This document shows positions 12,833 to 22,935 of a DNA stretch of 64,000 nt, one piece after another. Position numbers and translations under genes: made by a program. Source of the DNA: Streptomyces noursei ATCC 11455 (GTDB lineage Bacteria; Actinomycetota; Actinomycetes; Streptomycetales; Streptomycetaceae); contig NZ_CP011533.1 in NCBI RefSeq assembly GCF_001704275.1, positions 7,068,001 to 7,132,000 of the forward strand, given 5' to 3'. Positions within the stretch are counted from its first letter, which is position 1, and each line of letters begins with the position of its first letter. The notes beneath the pieces were generated by a model. It made no database searches. It was not told the DNA's origin and saw nothing but the letters and a program-made list of their open reading frames with translations.

Positions 12833-14638
12833 TCAGGGGGCGTAGGGGGCGATGGGGTTCTGCAGGGTGCCGATGAGCTGGAGGGCGCCGGCCGGGTCCT
12901 GGAGGTCGACCATCTGCTGGTTGTTGCGCAGCTGGAGGCGGTTGAGGCAGGAGAGGGCGAACTCGGGGGCGAACATGTCGTACTCGGCGAACTTGTCGGC
13001 GAGTTCGGGGTGGGCCGCCTGGTAGTCGGTGACGGTGGCGGCGACGGTGCGCCAGAAGGTGTCCTCGTCGAGGACACCGCGGTCGGCGAGGGTGGCGCCG
13101 AGGAAGCGGAAGAAGCAGTCGAAGACGTCGGTGAAGACCGAGAGCAGCTTCTTGTCGTCGGGGACGTCGGCGCGGATGCGTTCGACGGTGGGCGGCAGGA
13201 CCGCGTCGGCGGACATCACGGCGATCTCCTCGGCGATGTCCTTGAAGATCACGCGGGCCACCGCGCCGTCCTCGATGACCAGGATGGCGTTCTCGCCGTG
13301 CGGCATGAAGACCAGGTCGTAGGCGTAGAAGGCGTGCAGGACCGGGGTGAGGTAGCCGTCGAGGTAGCGGCGGAGCCAGGCTTCGGGGGCCAGGCCGGAT
13401 TCCGCGACGAGGGCGGCGGCGAAGGAGTCGCCGTCCCGGTCCACGTGGAGGAGGGAGGCCATGGTGGCCAGCCGCTGGCCCGGTTCGAGGGTGGGGACCG
13501 GGCTCTCGCGCCAGAGGGCGGCGAGCATCTTGCGGTACGGGGAGCCCTTGTCGGTGGCGGCCTCGTACTGGCGGTGGTGGTAGCCGATGGCGGCGCGCTC
13601 GCGGATGATCGAGAAGCGGGCGGCGCGGAAGGTGTCGTCGGCGTCGATCAGGCGGGCCAGCCAGTCGTTGATGGCCGGGGTGGCTTCCATGTAGGAGGCG
13701 GACAGGCCGCGCATGAAGCCCATGTTGAGGACCGACAGGGCGGTTTTGACGTAGTGCCTGGCGGGCTGGGTGGTGTTGAAGAAGGTGCGGATGGACTGCT
13801 GGGCGAGGTACTGGTCGTCGCCGGGGCCCAGGCAGACCAGGCGGCGCTGGGCGACCTCGGCGGCGAAGGTGACGGAGAGCTTGTTCCACCACTGCCAGGG
13901 GTGGGTGGGGAAGAAGTAGTAGGCGTCCGGGTCGAGGCCGAGGTCGGTGAGGGTGGCGGTGAAGCGGGCCCGGGTCGCGGCGGGGAGCTCGGCGTCGACG
14001 AGGGTGTCGTAGTCGAGGCCGGCGCCGGCGGTGAAGGTGCTGTGGTCGCGGTGGGCGGCCAGCCAGAGGAGCGTCAGCGGGGCGGCGGCCTCGGGGGCGT
14101 AGGCGTGGTACTCGTGGATGCCGAAGCCGAGGCGGCCGTTGTTGGCGACGAAGCAGGGGTGGCCCTCGGTCATGCCGGTCTCGACGGCCTGGAAGTCGGC
14201 GGTGGCGAGTTCGGCGGCGGTGGGGGCCTTGCCGGCGAGCTTGTAGGCGGTGCCGGAGAGGGTGGAGCTGATCTCCTCCAGGTAGACCGGGAGGACGTCC
14301 GGGGACAGGCCCAGGGACGTGTGGAACTCGGTGATGAAGTCCAGGGCGTCCAGCGGGAGTTCGGCGTCTTCGCGGTGGCGGGTGATGCTCTCGGCGTCGA
14401 TCTGCCAGTGGTCGAGGGCCTGTCTGCGGGCGGTGAAGCGGTAGCTGGTGGTGGCGTCGTCGCTGTGGACGGCGTAGCGGCCGTCTTCGGCCAGCGGCTC
14501 GGGGGTCAGCAGGCGTTCGTGGGCGAACTCGGCGAGGGCCTTGCGGACCAGGGCGCGGTTGGCGCGGGCCCACAGTTCCGGGGTGAGGTGGGCGACGGCG
14601 TCCTGGGCGGGCTGCTCCGGGGCGGTGGGGGCGGTCAT
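12833..14638 (-). CDS. desD: Desferrioxamine synthetase DesD (NIS synthetase)
   Basis: 601 aa, IucA/IucC family. It uses ATP to condense and macrocyclise N-hydroxy-N-succinyl-cadaverine units into desferrioxamine E or related products. Visible family motifs: EGHPCFVANNGRLGF (~158-172), THPWQWWNKL (245-254), SIRTFF (282-287), and HGENAILVIEDG (447-458), which together shape the ATP and substrate pocket. The C-terminal FhuF-like portion is intact. Last gene of desABCD; its ATG overlaps the desC stop (TGATG), implying coupled translation. Type C NIS synthetases of the DesD class are the closest match because of the desABC context. Confidence 0.96.
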   Translation of the reverse strand: MTAPTAPEQPAQDAVAHLTPELWARANRALVRKALAEFAHERLLTPEPLAEDGRYAVHSDDATTSYRFTARRQALDHWQIDAESITRHREDAELPLDALDFITEFHTSLGLSPDVLPVYLEEISSTLSGTAYKLAGKAPTAAELATADFQAVETGMTEGHPCFVANNGRLGFGIHEYHAYAPEAAAPLTLLWLAAHRDHSTFTAGAGLDYDTLVDAELPAATRARFTATLTDLGLDPDAYYFFPTHPWQWWNKLSVTFAAEVAQRRLVCLGPGDDQYLAQQSIRTFFNTTQPARHYVKTALSVLNMGFMRGLSASYMEATPAINDWLARLIDADDTFRAARFSIIRERAAIGYHHRQYEAATDKGSPYRKMLAALWRESPVPTLEPGQRLATMASLLHVDRDGDSFAAALVAESGLAPEAWLRRYLDGYLTPVLHAFYAYDLVFMPHGENAILVIEDGAVARVIFKDIAEEIAVMSADAVLPPTVERIRADVPDDKKLLSVFTDVFDCFFRFLGATLADRGVLDEDTFWRTVAATVTDYQAAHPELADKFAEYDMFAPEFALSCLNRLQLRNNQQMVDLQDPAGALQLIGTLQNPIAPYAP

Positions 14639-15204
14639 CAGCGGTCTCCTCGGGTGGCCAGGAACTGTTCGCGGGTGCAGGTGCTGAGGTAGGCGTCTTT
14701 GGACGGGAGCGAGACGGTGCGGACGACCTCGAAGCCGACGGCCTTGTTGAGGGCGTGGACCGCGGTGTTGCGGGTGTCGGGTTCGACGACCACGCGCCGG
14801 ACGTCGGGGTCGGCGAAGAGGCTCTCCATGACCGTGGTGATCACGGCGTGGGTGAAGCCGTGGACGGGGGCGTCCGTGGGGGCGGTCAGGAAGTGCATGC
14901 CGACGTCGCCGGGCCGGGCGGCGTGGATGCCGACCAGTTCGCGGTGGGCGGGGTCGTAGCGCTCCATGAGGAAGGCGGGGGCGCCGTCGTGCAGGCCGAG
15001 GAGGGCGTCGTGGTGCGGATCGGCGTCGATCCGGGTGAACTCCTTCTCGACCCCGGCCAGGTCGCAGTCCTGCATCAGCCAGAAGACGGCCTTGGGGTGG
15101 GTGACCCAGGAGTGCAGGACGGGGGCGTCGGCGGCGGGGTCGACGGGCCGCAGGGCGAACTCCCCCAGCGCGGGGTCGGTGCGGGTGAAGACGGGGGCGT
15201 TCAT
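14638..15204 (-). CDS. desC: Acyl-CoA acyltransferase DesC (N-hydroxycadaverine acylation)
   Basis: 188 aa, GNAT/IucB-like fold (MHFLTAP, then [21 protein letters not shown], the acetyl-CoA-binding C-terminal segment). In the pathway it transfers succinyl (or acetyl) from CoA to N-hydroxycadaverine, giving the hydroxamate. It overlaps desB by four bases (ATGA) and desD by one, so the three are translationally coupled. Acyl donor preference cannot be read from the sequence. Confidence 0.94.
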   Translation of the reverse strand: MNAPVFTRTDPALGEFALRPVDPAADAPVLHSWVTHPKAVFWLMQDCDLAGVEKEFTRIDADPHHDALLGLHDGAPAFLMERYDPAHRELVGIHAARPGDVGMHFLTAPTDAPVHGFTHAVITTVMESLFADPDVRRVVVEPDTRNTAVHALNKAVGFEVVRTVSLPSKDAYLSTCTREQFLATRGDR

Positions 15205-16526
15205 GCGGATATCTCCATCGGGTCGTGCGGGCCGGCCGGGGCGGCGAACTCCTGGAAGGCGATGGCCTTCTCGACCGGGTAGTACTCGCGGCCGAGCAGC
15301 TCGCGGACGATGCAGGAGTTGCGGTAGGCGGCCATGCCGAGGTCGGGGGTGACGAAGCCGTGGGTGTGCAGCTCGGCGTTCTGCACGAAGATGCCCTGGC
15401 CGGTGGTGTCGATGCTGTAGTTGCGGGCGACGTCGTAGCGGCCGGCGGCGTCCCAGGCGATGCGGTCGCGGACCGGGTCCAGGAAGTCGGGGACGCGGTA
15501 GCGGTAGCCGGTGGCGAGGACGAGGCCCTGGGTGGCGAGGGTGAAGTCCCGTCCCTGCTCCTCCTGGTGCAGGCCGAGGGTGTAGGTGCCGGTGGCCTCG
15601 TCGTAACGGGCCTCCCGCAGCGCGGAGTTGGTCAGCAGACGGGTGCGGACCGGGCCGGCCAGGCGCTTCTGGTAGAGCAGGTCGAAGATGTCGTTGATCA
15701 GCTCCGAGTCGATGCCCTTGTAGAGGTGCTTCTGGGTGGCGTTGAGGTGGTCGCGGGTGGCGGCGGGGAGGGCGTGGAAGTAGTCCACGTACTCCGGGGA
15801 GGTCATCTCCAGGGTGAGCTTGGTGTATTCGAGGGGGAAGAAGCGGGGGGAGCGGGTGGCCCAGGTCAGGTGGTAGCCGTGGGTGTCGATGTCCTGGAGG
15901 AGGTCGTAGTAGATCTCGGCGGCGCTCTGGCCGCTGCCCACGATGGTGATGCTGTCCTTGGCCTGGAGGGTGGTCTTGGCGTCCAGGTAGCCGGCGTTGT
16001 GCAGGGCGTCGCCGCCCAGGTCCCGGCAGGCGTCGGGGAGGTGCGGCGGGGTGCCGGTGCCCAGGACGAGCCTGCGGGCCCGGAAGGTGTGCCGTTCGCC
16101 CTGGTGGTCGGCGTGGACGAGGTAGACCTCGGCACGCTCGTCGTACTCGACGGTGGTGACCTTGTGGGAGAAGCGGACGGTGTCGAGCTTGCCGGCGGCC
16201 CAGCGGCAGTAGTCGTTGAACTCGGCGCGCAGCGGATAGAAGTTCTCGCGGATGTAGAAGGAGTACATCCGGCCCGATTCCTTCAGGTAGTTGAGGAAGG
16301 AGAAGGGCGAGGTGGGGTCGGCCAGGGTGACCAGGTCGGCCATGAACGGCACCTGGAGGTGGGTGCTGTCCAGCATCATGCCGGGGTGCCAGTCGAAGCC
16401 CGGCCGGTCGTCGAGGAAGAGGCCGTCGAGTTCGTCGATGGGGGCGGTCAGGCAGGCCAGGCCGAGGTTGAACGGGCCGAGTCCGATGGCGAGGAAGTCG
16501 TAGGGGGCATCGTGGGGGACGGTCAC
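15201..16526 (-). CDS. desB: Cadaverine N-monooxygenase DesB
   Basis: 441 aa, FAD- and NADPH-dependent lysine/ornithine N-hydroxylase family. The FAD motif [14 protein letters not shown] is near residues 11-24, the NADPH motif [17 protein letters not shown] about 195-211, and the [12 protein letters not shown] block near 340. It hydroxylates cadaverine made by DesA. The GTG start at 16526 follows a purine-rich GAAGAGAG. It is 37 bp downstream of desA and overlaps desC by four bases. Length is normal for the family. Confidence 0.95.
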   Translation of the reverse strand: MTVPHDAPYDFLAIGLGPFNLGLACLTAPIDELDGLFLDDRPGFDWHPGMMLDSTHLQVPFMADLVTLADPTSPFSFLNYLKESGRMYSFYIRENFYPLRAEFNDYCRWAAGKLDTVRFSHKVTTVEYDERAEVYLVHADHQGERHTFRARRLVLGTGTPPHLPDACRDLGGDALHNAGYLDAKTTLQAKDSITIVGSGQSAAEIYYDLLQDIDTHGYHLTWATRSPRFFPLEYTKLTLEMTSPEYVDYFHALPAATRDHLNATQKHLYKGIDSELINDIFDLLYQKRLAGPVRTRLLTNSALREARYDEATGTYTLGLHQEEQGRDFTLATQGLVLATGYRYRVPDFLDPVRDRIAWDAAGRYDVARNYSIDTTGQGIFVQNAELHTHGFVTPDLGMAAYRNSCIVRELLGREYYPVEKAIAFQEFAAPAGPHDPMEISA

Positions 16527-16563
16527 GGGGGCTCTCTTCGGAGATGGTCGGTCGGTGGGGAGG

Positions 16564-18111
16564 TCAGGGGGCGCTGAGGGCGGGTGCCGGGCGGTCGACG
16601 ACGGGCTGCTCGGCCAGGTAGCGGCCGGCGTGCTCGGCGATCAGGTCGAGGACGGTGGCGATGTCGTCGAGCGTGGTCTCCGGGTTGAGCAGGGTGAACT
16701 TGAGGTAGTGCCGGCCGTCGACCTTGGTGCCGGCGACGACCGCGTCACCGGAGGCGAAGAGGGCCTCCCGGGCGTGCAGATTGATCCGGTCGGTGAGCTC
16801 GGGGTCCTGGGGGCCGCCGGGGAGGTAGCGGAAGACCAGGGTGCTCAGCTGGGGCTCGACCACGACCTCGAAGCGCGGGTCGTCGTGCAGCAGTTTCCAG
16901 GCGTCGGCGGCCCGGTCGATGACCTCGTCGAAGAGTTCGCCGATGGCCTGGGCGCCCATGATGCGCAGGGTCAGCCAGAGTTTGAGGGCGTCGAAGCGGC
17001 GGGTGGTCTGGAGTGACTTGTCGACCTGGTTGGGGATCCGCTTCTCGACCATCCGGCGCGGGTTGAGGTAGTCCGCGTGGTAGGTGACGTGCCGGAGCGT
17101 GGCGCGGTCGCGGACCAGGACGGCGCTGGAACTGACCGGCTGGAAGAAGGACTTGTGGTAGTCGACGGTGACCGAGTCGGCGCGCTCGATGCCGGTGAGC
17201 AGGTCGCGGCGGCGGGAGACCAGCAGGCCGCAGCCGTAGGCGGCGTCCACGTGCATCCAGGCGCCGTGCCGGGCGGCCAGGTCGGCGATCTCCGGGAGCG
17301 GGTCGATGGAGCCGAAGTCGGTGGTGCCGGCGGTGGCGACGACCGCCATGGGTATCAGGCCGTCGCGGCGGCAGCGCTCCAGTTCGGCGGCGAGCGCGTC
17401 GGTGCGCATCCGCTTGGTGGCGTCGGCGGGGACGGCGATGACGGCCTCCGCGCCCAGGCCGAGCAGGGTGGCGGACTTGCGGATGCTGAAGTGGCTGCAG
17501 GCGGAGGTGAGGATGCGCAGCCGGGGGAGCAGGTCGGTGAGCCGGGTGCCTTCCGGGGACTCCGGGCGGGCCAGTTCGCGGCGGCAGGTCTCGTCCCGGG
17601 CGAGCAGCATGGCCTGGAGGTTGGACTGGCTGCCGCCGCTGGTGAAGATGCCGTCGGCGGTCGGGCCGAGGCCGATCCGCTCGGCCGTCCAGTCGACCAG
17701 GCGGCGCTCGATGAGGGTGCCGCCGGCGCTCTGGTCCCAGGTGTCGAGGGAGGAGTTGACGGCGGAGAGCACCGCCTCGCCGACGAGGGCCGGGATCACC
17801 ACCGGGCAGTTGAGGTGTGCGAGGTAGCGCGGGTGGTGGAAGTAGATCGCGTCGCGGAGGTAGACCCGTTCCAGCTCGTCGAGGGCGGCGGCCGGGTCGT
17901 GGAGCGGGGCGTCGAGGTCGACGGCGGCGACGGTGGGCGCCAGCTCGTCGACGGAGACGCCGGTGAAGGGGCGCTCGGTGGTGGCGAACCGGTCGCTGAG
18001 CCGGGTGACGCTCTCGGTGACGGCGGAGCGATACCGTTCGGCGGTACGGCTGTTGAGAAGATAGGTGCGGCTGTCGGCCGGGTCCTCGGCGGGGTGCTCG
18101 AGGCGACTCAT
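16564..18111 (-). CDS. desA: Lysine decarboxylase DesA (PLP-dependent)
   Basis: 515 aa, group II PLP decarboxylase. It converts L-lysine to cadaverine, the first step of desferrioxamine synthesis. Visible are [12 protein letters not shown] (~157), HVDAAYG (~287, with the Asp contacting the pyridine nitrogen), and [12 protein letters not shown], whose Lys320 should form the Schiff base. ATG 18111 has AGGGAGGG seven bases upstream; the nine-codon upstream extension (ATG 18138) has none. First gene of the operon, with an iron box about 90 bp upstream. Confidence 0.95.
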   Translation of the reverse strand: MSRLEHPAEDPADSRTYLLNSRTAERYRSAVTESVTRLSDRFATTERPFTGVSVDELAPTVAAVDLDAPLHDPAAALDELERVYLRDAIYFHHPRYLAHLNCPVVIPALVGEAVLSAVNSSLDTWDQSAGGTLIERRLVDWTAERIGLGPTADGIFTSGGSQSNLQAMLLARDETCRRELARPESPEGTRLTDLLPRLRILTSACSHFSIRKSATLLGLGAEAVIAVPADATKRMRTDALAAELERCRRDGLIPMAVVATAGTTDFGSIDPLPEIADLAARHGAWMHVDAAYGCGLLVSRRRDLLTGIERADSVTVDYHKSFFQPVSSSAVLVRDRATLRHVTYHADYLNPRRMVEKRIPNQVDKSLQTTRRFDALKLWLTLRIMGAQAIGELFDEVIDRAADAWKLLHDDPRFEVVVEPQLSTLVFRYLPGGPQDPELTDRINLHAREALFASGDAVVAGTKVDGRHYLKFTLLNPETTLDDIATVLDLIAEHAGRYLAEQPVVDRPAPALSAP

Positions 18112-18200
18112 GAAGTGCCCTCCCTGGTGCGGGGTCAACCGCGTCCTGTGCAGGGTGCGGAGGTGTGCACAGGGGCAGGGGGACCCGCCCGGTGACGCAG

Positions 18201-18219
18201 TGAGGTAAGCCTAACCTAA
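18201..18219 (-). promoter_or_regulatory. Iron box (DmdR1/IdeR operator) of the des operon
   Basis: TGAGGTAAGCCTAACCTAA matches 16 of 19 positions of the DmdR/IdeR palindrome TTAGGTTAGGCTAACCTAA. It lies between DUF1015 and desA, about 90 bp upstream of desA. The operon should be repressed by the iron-loaded regulator. The site is seen; binding is inferred from known Streptomyces biology. Confidence 0.92.
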
Positions 18220-18272
18220 CTGGATCACCGGGTGGGTGCGGGGTGCCGTCCGGGACGGGTCCCCGCGGAGGG

Positions 18273-19538
18273 TCAGCTCCCTTCGTCGTCCAGGGTGCGC
18301 AGCACCAGACCGGTCGCCGGCTTGGGACCGAACGAGGTGGACTTGCGGGGCATCGTCACGCCCTGCTGGGCGAGTTGACGGACCGTCTCCTCCGACGTGG
18401 CGCGCATCAGGACCGCCGTCCCGCCGTGCCGGGCGGCCTGCGCCACCGCCGCCTCGGTGTGGTGCAGATAGCCGATGTCCGACGGGTGGTCCGGGATCCG
18501 CCAGACCTCGTCCAGCAGCACCGAGTGCAGCACCGTCGCGTCCAGCCGCCGCCACGCATCGGGCCGGTCGGTGCGGATCGCCCGGTCCAGCAGGCCGGGG
18601 TCGGGGCGGTCCAGGAGGTGGAAGGAGTCCGGGCCGCCGGACAGCACGAAGGCGGTTCCGGGCGTTTCGGCCAGTGCCTCCAGGGCGGCGGCCGGGTCGT
18701 CGGGCAGCCGGCTGACCCGGAACGCGCCGGCCACGTCCGCCAGTGCCTTGCCGGGCGACAGGTGCGGCAGCACCCGGTGGATCGCCCGGACCTGGAGCGG
18801 ATAGCGGGCGGTGTCGACCAGCAGCACCAGCCCGGATGCCCACGGGGAGTCCGGGCCGGCCTCCGGCCGCTGCTCGTGGAGCCGTTGGTAGGTCGCCCAG
18901 CGGTGGTGGCCGTCGGCGATCAGCGCCTGCCGCTGGGCCAGGTCCGCGTCGATGGCGGCCAGCTCGGCGGGGTCGGTGACCGCCCACAGGCGGTGCGCGA
19001 AGCCGTCCTCGGTGGTGGTGGCCAGCAGCGGGGCGTGCTGGACCGTGCGCTCGATGACCGCGGTGGCGCCGTTCCCGGTGCCCTGGCCGCGGTACGACAG
19101 CAGCAGTGGCTCGAAGTTGGCCGCCGCGGCGCCCATCAGCGCGGCCCGGTCCTCGACCACCTCGGGGATGACGTCCTCGTGGGGCAGTACCGGGCCGTCC
19201 AGTCGGAGCGCGCCGATCAGGCCGCGCTGGAGGGTGTCGCCGCCGCGCTGCTCGTAGACGTAGAGCGCGGGCTCCGGATCCGGTGTGAGGATTCCCTCGT
19301 CGCGCCAGCGCCGCAGGGTCTCGGCGGCCTGGCGGTGGCGGGCGGTGGGGTCCGCGGTGTGCGGCAGGATCAACCGGACGATGTTGTACGGATCGGAGGT
19401 CTCCAACTCGCGGACCCCGTCCGGGCGGACCACGACGTCGTAGGGCGGGGAGGTGACCGCGGTGAGGCTGCTGACCCGGTCCGGGGCGTAGCGCAGGCCG
19501 CGGAACGGGAGGAGGCGGAGGCCGTCGGTACTGGTCAT
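18273..19538 (-). CDS. DUF1015 family protein
   Basis: 421 aa, full length for the family. DUF1015 hallmarks are the N-terminal PFRGLRYAP and SPPYDVV, then DPYNIVRLILP, YVYEQ, and a central IADGHHRWATY motif (His-rich, resembling ParB/Srx-like folds). Members are widespread cytoplasmic proteins of uncertain function. The end contains MPRKSTSFGPKPATGL, also conserved. It is upstream of the des operon on the same strand but separated from it by the iron box, so probably a separate unit. Divergent from the HAD gene (177 bp apart). Confidence 0.92.
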   Translation of the reverse strand: MTSTDGLRLLPFRGLRYAPDRVSSLTAVTSPPYDVVVRPDGVRELETSDPYNIVRLILPHTADPTARHRQAAETLRRWRDEGILTPDPEPALYVYEQRGGDTLQRGLIGALRLDGPVLPHEDVIPEVVEDRAALMGAAAANFEPLLLSYRGQGTGNGATAVIERTVQHAPLLATTTEDGFAHRLWAVTDPAELAAIDADLAQRQALIADGHHRWATYQRLHEQRPEAGPDSPWASGLVLLVDTARYPLQVRAIHRVLPHLSPGKALADVAGAFRVSRLPDDPAAALEALAETPGTAFVLSGGPDSFHLLDRPDPGLLDRAIRTDRPDAWRRLDATVLHSVLLDEVWRIPDHPSDIGYLHHTEAAVAQAARHGGTAVLMRATSEETVRQLAQQGVTMPRKSTSFGPKPATGLVLRTLDDEGS

Positions 19539-19715
19539 TGAAGAATGCTATGCCGGGAGCCGGTGCGGGATGATCGGGGGAGCGGCCGTGAATCGGCCGG
19601 AATCATCGGCGGCCGCGCGACGGCGCAGGGACCGGCCCGGGGGGTGCCGGACGGCCCGCGCACGGAGTGCGGGGCGAGCCTCCGTGCGGCACGGAGGAGC
19701 GAGGAGCAGGACGGC

Positions 19716-20738
19716 ATGGAAGAGGTTCGCAGGCGGCCCGACGGATGCCGGCGCGCGCTGAGCGAGGCGTACGACACGGCGCTGCTGGATCTGGACGGGG
19801 TCGTCTATGCCGGCGGACGGGCCATAGAGCACGCCGTGGCGTCGCTCACCACGGCGCGGGAGGGCGGCATGCACCTCGCGTATGTGACCAACAACGCTTC
19901 CCGGACCCCGCAGGCGGTGGCCGGCCAACTGTCCGGATTCGGTCTCCCCACGACCGCCGAGGACGTGATCACCTCGGCGCAGGCGGTGGCCCGCTTGATC
20001 TCCGAGCAGGTGCCGGCCGGCTCCCGGGTGCTGGCCGTCGGGGGCGAGGGGCTGCGGGTGGCACTGCGCGAGCGCGGGCTGGTGCCGGTGGCGTCGGCGG
20101 ACGACGACCCGGCGGCGGTGGTCCAGGGCTTCGACCCGGCGCTGGACTGGGAGCGGCTGGCGGAGGCCGCGTACGCGGTGCAGCGGGGGGTGCCGTGGTT
20201 CGCCTCCAACACCGACCTGACCATCCCCAAGGAGCGCGGGATCGCGCCGGGCAACGGCGCGCTGGTGGAGGTGGTGCGGATCGCCGCCGGCGGGACGCCG
20301 CAGGTCGCGGGCAAGCCGCAGCCGCCGATGCACCGCGAGACGGTGCTGCGGACCGGCGCGCGGCGGCCGTTGGTGATCGGGGACCGGCTCGACACCGACA
20401 TCGAGGGCGCCTGGAACGGCGGCGTGGACTCCCTGCTGGTGCTCACCGGCGTCACCACCCCGGCGGCCCTGCTGGCCGCGCCGCCCGAGCACCGGCCGAC
20501 GTACGTGGCGGCGGATCTGCGGGGGCTGCTGCGTCCGCAGCCGGAGGTGGCGGCGGACGGCGCCGGCTTCCGCTGCGGCGACTGGCGGGCCGAGGCGGCC
20601 GGCGACGAACTGGTCCTGGACGGCGCGGGGAAGCCGCTGGACGGGCTGCGGGCGCTGTGCGCTGCGGCCTGGACCGCGGCGGGCACCGGGAGTTGCCCGG
20701 TGGACGCAGCCAAGTCCCTGCGCACGCTCGGTATGTGA
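19716..20738 (+). CDS. HAD-IIA family phosphatase (NagD/PglP-like)
   Basis: 340 aa. HAD motif I is LLDLDGVVYAGG (Asp25 nucleophile, Asp27), motif II is YVTNNASRTP, and motif III/IV is KPQPPM plus VIGDRLDTDIEGA. The cap is the IIA type seen in NagD, phosphoglycolate and sugar-phosphate phosphatases; the substrate is not predictable. ATG 19716 is preceded by GAGGAG. It takes the place of the HAD protein that sits upstream of tlyA in M. tuberculosis (Rv1692), but here siderophore uptake genes separate it from tlyA. The last ~70 residues (after RGLLRPQPEV) form a small extra domain. Confidence 0.92.
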   Translation: MEEVRRRPDGCRRALSEAYDTALLDLDGVVYAGGRAIEHAVASLTTAREGGMHLAYVTNNASRTPQAVAGQLSGFGLPTTAEDVITSAQAVARLISEQVPAGSRVLAVGGEGLRVALRERGLVPVASADDDPAAVVQGFDPALDWERLAEAAYAVQRGVPWFASNTDLTIPKERGIAPGNGALVEVVRIAAGGTPQVAGKPQPPMHRETVLRTGARRPLVIGDRLDTDIEGAWNGGVDSLLVLTGVTTPAALLAAPPEHRPTYVAADLRGLLRPQPEVAADGAGFRCGDWRAEAAGDELVLDGAGKPLDGLRALCAAAWTAAGTGSCPVDAAKSLRTLGM

Positions 20739-20777
20739 CGACACGTCACATAACTTGCGGCCCGGGTCGGAGGGCCG

Positions 20778-20810
20778 ACGGGCCCCGTCGCGAGGAGCGG
20801 CGGGGCCCGT
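20778..20810 (+). terminator. Terminator hairpin between the HAD and SIP genes
   Basis: ACGGGCCCCG (20778-20787) and CGGGGCCCGT (20801-20810) form a 10-bp stem over a 13-nt loop, between convergent genes. Confidence 0.75.
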
Positions 20811-20834
20811 GCGGGGGACCGGCGGGCCGGCAGG

Positions 20835-21737
20835 TCACTCCTTGCCGGCGGCGGCCGTGGCGGCCGCGGTCAGCTCCGCGATCAGGTCCTCCTCGGTGGC
20901 GCCGCGCCGCCAGTAGCCGGTGAACTTCACCGCGCGGCGGTCGAATCCGCGCTCCCCGACGAGATGCCGGCGCGTCGCCTTGACGGTGCCGGCCTCGCCG
21001 GCGATCCAGGCGTACGGGGTGCCCTCGGGCAGGTCGGCGGCGCGCAGCGCGTCCAGGACGGGCCCGCCGTCCGCGCCGTCGCGGCCGTGGGGGCGGACCA
21101 GCCAGGTGACCTCGACGTCGGCGAAGGTCGGCAGCGGCTGCCGGTCGTCCTCGTGCCCTACCTCGATCCACACCTTGGCCACCGTGCCGGGCGAGAGCCA
21201 GGACAGGATCCCGGCGATGGCCGGCAGGGCGGTCTCGTCGCCGGTCAGCAGGATCCAGTCGGTGCCGGGCGGCGGCCGGAAGTCCACGCCGCCGTTGTCC
21301 TCGACGGCCGGGGCGAGGACGGTCAGCCGGTCGCCCGGCCGGGCCCGGAGCGCCCAGCGGCTGGCCGGCCCGCCGGAGGCGAGGGCGGGCGACGCCGGCT
21401 CGTCGGCGCCGTGCAGCGCGAAGTCCACGTCGAACTCGCAAGGGGCGGGGCGCTGTTCGCGGATCGTGTACGAGCGCATCACCGGGCGCTCGGCCGGGTC
21501 CTGCGCCCGCCAGGCGGTGTACCAGCCGTCCCCCATGTCGTCGAAGACCGGCGCGGTCTGGTGGGGCTGCGGGAGGAACAGCTTGAAGCGCTGGTCCCGG
21601 CCGCCGGACACCAGCTCCTCCAGCCGTTCGCCGGTGAAGGTGATCCGGACCATGGAGGGGCCCAGTCGCCGGGTGCGGGCGACCTGGACGTCGAAGAAGC
21701 GGAACGGCGCGGTGGTGGGGGTGGCGGTCGCGGTCAT
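20835..21737 (-). CDS. Siderophore-interacting protein (FAD ferric-siderophore reductase)
   Basis: 300 aa, SIP/ViuB family. The N-terminal FAD-binding beta-barrel contains VMRSYTIRE (the RxYTxR flavin motif, ~85-93). The C-terminal NAD(P)H-binding half contains WILLTGDETALPAIAGIL. The end shows the SIP-specific GYWRRGATEEDL. It reduces imported ferric siderophore in the cytoplasm to release Fe(II). ATG 21737 follows GGGAGGTT by seven bases. It is downstream of the binding-protein gene on the same strand, with a hairpin (21778-21803) in between, so expression may be partly independent. Confidence 0.95.
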   Translation of the reverse strand: MTATATPTTAPFRFFDVQVARTRRLGPSMVRITFTGERLEELVSGGRDQRFKLFLPQPHQTAPVFDDMGDGWYTAWRAQDPAERPVMRSYTIREQRPAPCEFDVDFALHGADEPASPALASGGPASRWALRARPGDRLTVLAPAVEDNGGVDFRPPPGTDWILLTGDETALPAIAGILSWLSPGTVAKVWIEVGHEDDRQPLPTFADVEVTWLVRPHGRDGADGGPVLDALRAADLPEGTPYAWIAGEAGTVKATRRHLVGERGFDRRAVKFTGYWRRGATEEDLIAELTAAATAAAGKE

Positions 21738-21777
21738 TCGGGAACCTCCCGGGACGGTGCGGGGCGGGGTGGGGTGA

Positions 21778-21803
21778 CCGGGCCGGCGGCGAAGCCGGCC
21801 CGG
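21778..21803 (-). terminator. Hairpin between the siderophore-binding protein and SIP genes
   Basis: CCGGGCCGGC / GCCGGCCCGG (21778-21787 with 21794-21803) over loop GGCGAA, right after the stop of the binding-protein gene. It could terminate or attenuate read-through into the SIP gene. Confidence 0.7.
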
Positions 21804-21810
21804 CGGTGCG

Positions 21811-22848
21811 TCAGTTGACCTTCTTCGCGTGCTCGATGGCCTGGGCGAGCGACTCCAGGAGCGGGGCGGCGCCGGCGTAGGAGAAGCGCGGCTCGCTGGC
21901 CCAGGGGGTGATCTGGCCGGCCTTCACGGCGGGCAGTCCGGCCCAGGACGGCTTGGCGGCCAGGTCCTTGGGCTGGAGGGTGGCGGTCCGGTTGTCCAGC
22001 AGGAGGACGTCGGCCTTGTACTTGTCGGCGTTCTCCCAGCTCAGGCTCTCGAAGTAGCCGCCCTTGTCGAGGTGGTCGGGGACGATCAGGTCCACGCCGA
22101 GGGATCTGAAGTACATCAGGTCCGCGCTGATGCCGGGGTTGGAGGCGTAGAAGAAGTCGGCGCTGCCGGAGCAGGCGAGGACCTTGACCGGGTGGGCGGC
22201 GGCGGCCTTGCGCAGCCGTGCCGCGGCCTGTTCGAAGCGGGCCTTGGCGTCGGTGACCTTCTTGGCCTTCAGGTCCGCGCCGAGCGACGCGGCGAACTCC
22301 GCGTACCGCCCGATGATCCGGTCCAGCGGCACCCGCGACGCGGTGAGGGCCACGGACCCGGCCAGCTTGGTGATCTTGTCCTTGCTGCTGTCCGGGACGA
22401 ACCAGAGCGCGTCCGGCTCGTACATGTTGGTGACCAGCAGATCGGGGCCGAGGCCGGCGTACTTCTCGACGTTGAACTGGTCGTAGGCGTTGCCGAGGAT
22501 GGTGACCTTGTCGACGTCGAGGTCGCCGGCCTGCGGGTCGGGCCTGCCGTTCGGCAGCTTGGTGGGGCCGAAGACGCCGACGATCCGGTCGTCGATCCCG
22601 AAGTCGTGCAGGGCCGCGGCGCTGCCGGTGAAGGCGACGATCCGGTGCGGTGTCCGGGGCAGCGAGACCTTCCGCCCGCGGTCGTCGGTGAAGGACCACG
22701 GGCCGCCCTTGCCGCCGCCGTCGGAACCCCCGGACCCTCCCGACCCCTTGCTCCCCCCGCAGGCGGCGAGCAGCGCACCGATGCCGAGGGCACCGCCGGC
22801 GGCCAGGACACCGCGTCGGGACGGGGATACGCTTCGGGGGGTTCTCAT
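21811..22848 (-). CDS. Ferric-siderophore ABC transporter, substrate-binding lipoprotein
   Basis: 345 aa, class III (FepB/BtuF-like) periplasmic-binding fold. The N-terminus has a twin-arginine-like SRRGVLAAGG, a hydrophobic stretch and a lipobox LLAAC followed by a Gly/Ser linker, so it is exported and lipid-anchored. The mature part starts WSFTDDRGRKVSLPRTPHRIV and contains LGPDLLVTNMYEP. It delivers a ferric siderophore, plausibly ferrioxamine given the des cluster, to the divergently encoded permeases. ATG 22848 lacks a strong ribosome binding site, but the frame upstream of it is not signal-like. An iron box lies about 90 bp upstream. Confidence 0.93.
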   Translation of the reverse strand: MRTPRSVSPSRRGVLAAGGALGIGALLAACGGSKGSGGSGGSDGGGKGGPWSFTDDRGRKVSLPRTPHRIVAFTGSAAALHDFGIDDRIVGVFGPTKLPNGRPDPQAGDLDVDKVTILGNAYDQFNVEKYAGLGPDLLVTNMYEPDALWFVPDSSKDKITKLAGSVALTASRVPLDRIIGRYAEFAASLGADLKAKKVTDAKARFEQAAARLRKAAAAHPVKVLACSGSADFFYASNPGISADLMYFRSLGVDLIVPDHLDKGGYFESLSWENADKYKADVLLLDNRTATLQPKDLAAKPSWAGLPAVKAGQITPWASEPRFSYAGAAPLLESLAQAIEHAKKVN

Positions 22849-22935
22849 GACGTGCGTGCTTCTCTCTGGAGGCGGAGCGCCCCAACGGGCATGGCGGACG
22901 GGCCGAACCACAAGGGCCGGTAGATCGACTGCTTG

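Noticed and set aside
10893..14573. A 1226-codon open frame on the minus strand spanning the TPR and desD genes
   Set aside because: It is the complement of the RDD/RGG repeats and another frame of desD; composition is Pro/Arg/Val-rich with no domain, and two confident genes occupy the same DNA.
12806..14692. Long plus-strand Gly/Val/Glu-rich frame opposite desD
   Set aside because: Typical antisense shadow of a high-GC gene; no ribosome binding site or recognisable protein.
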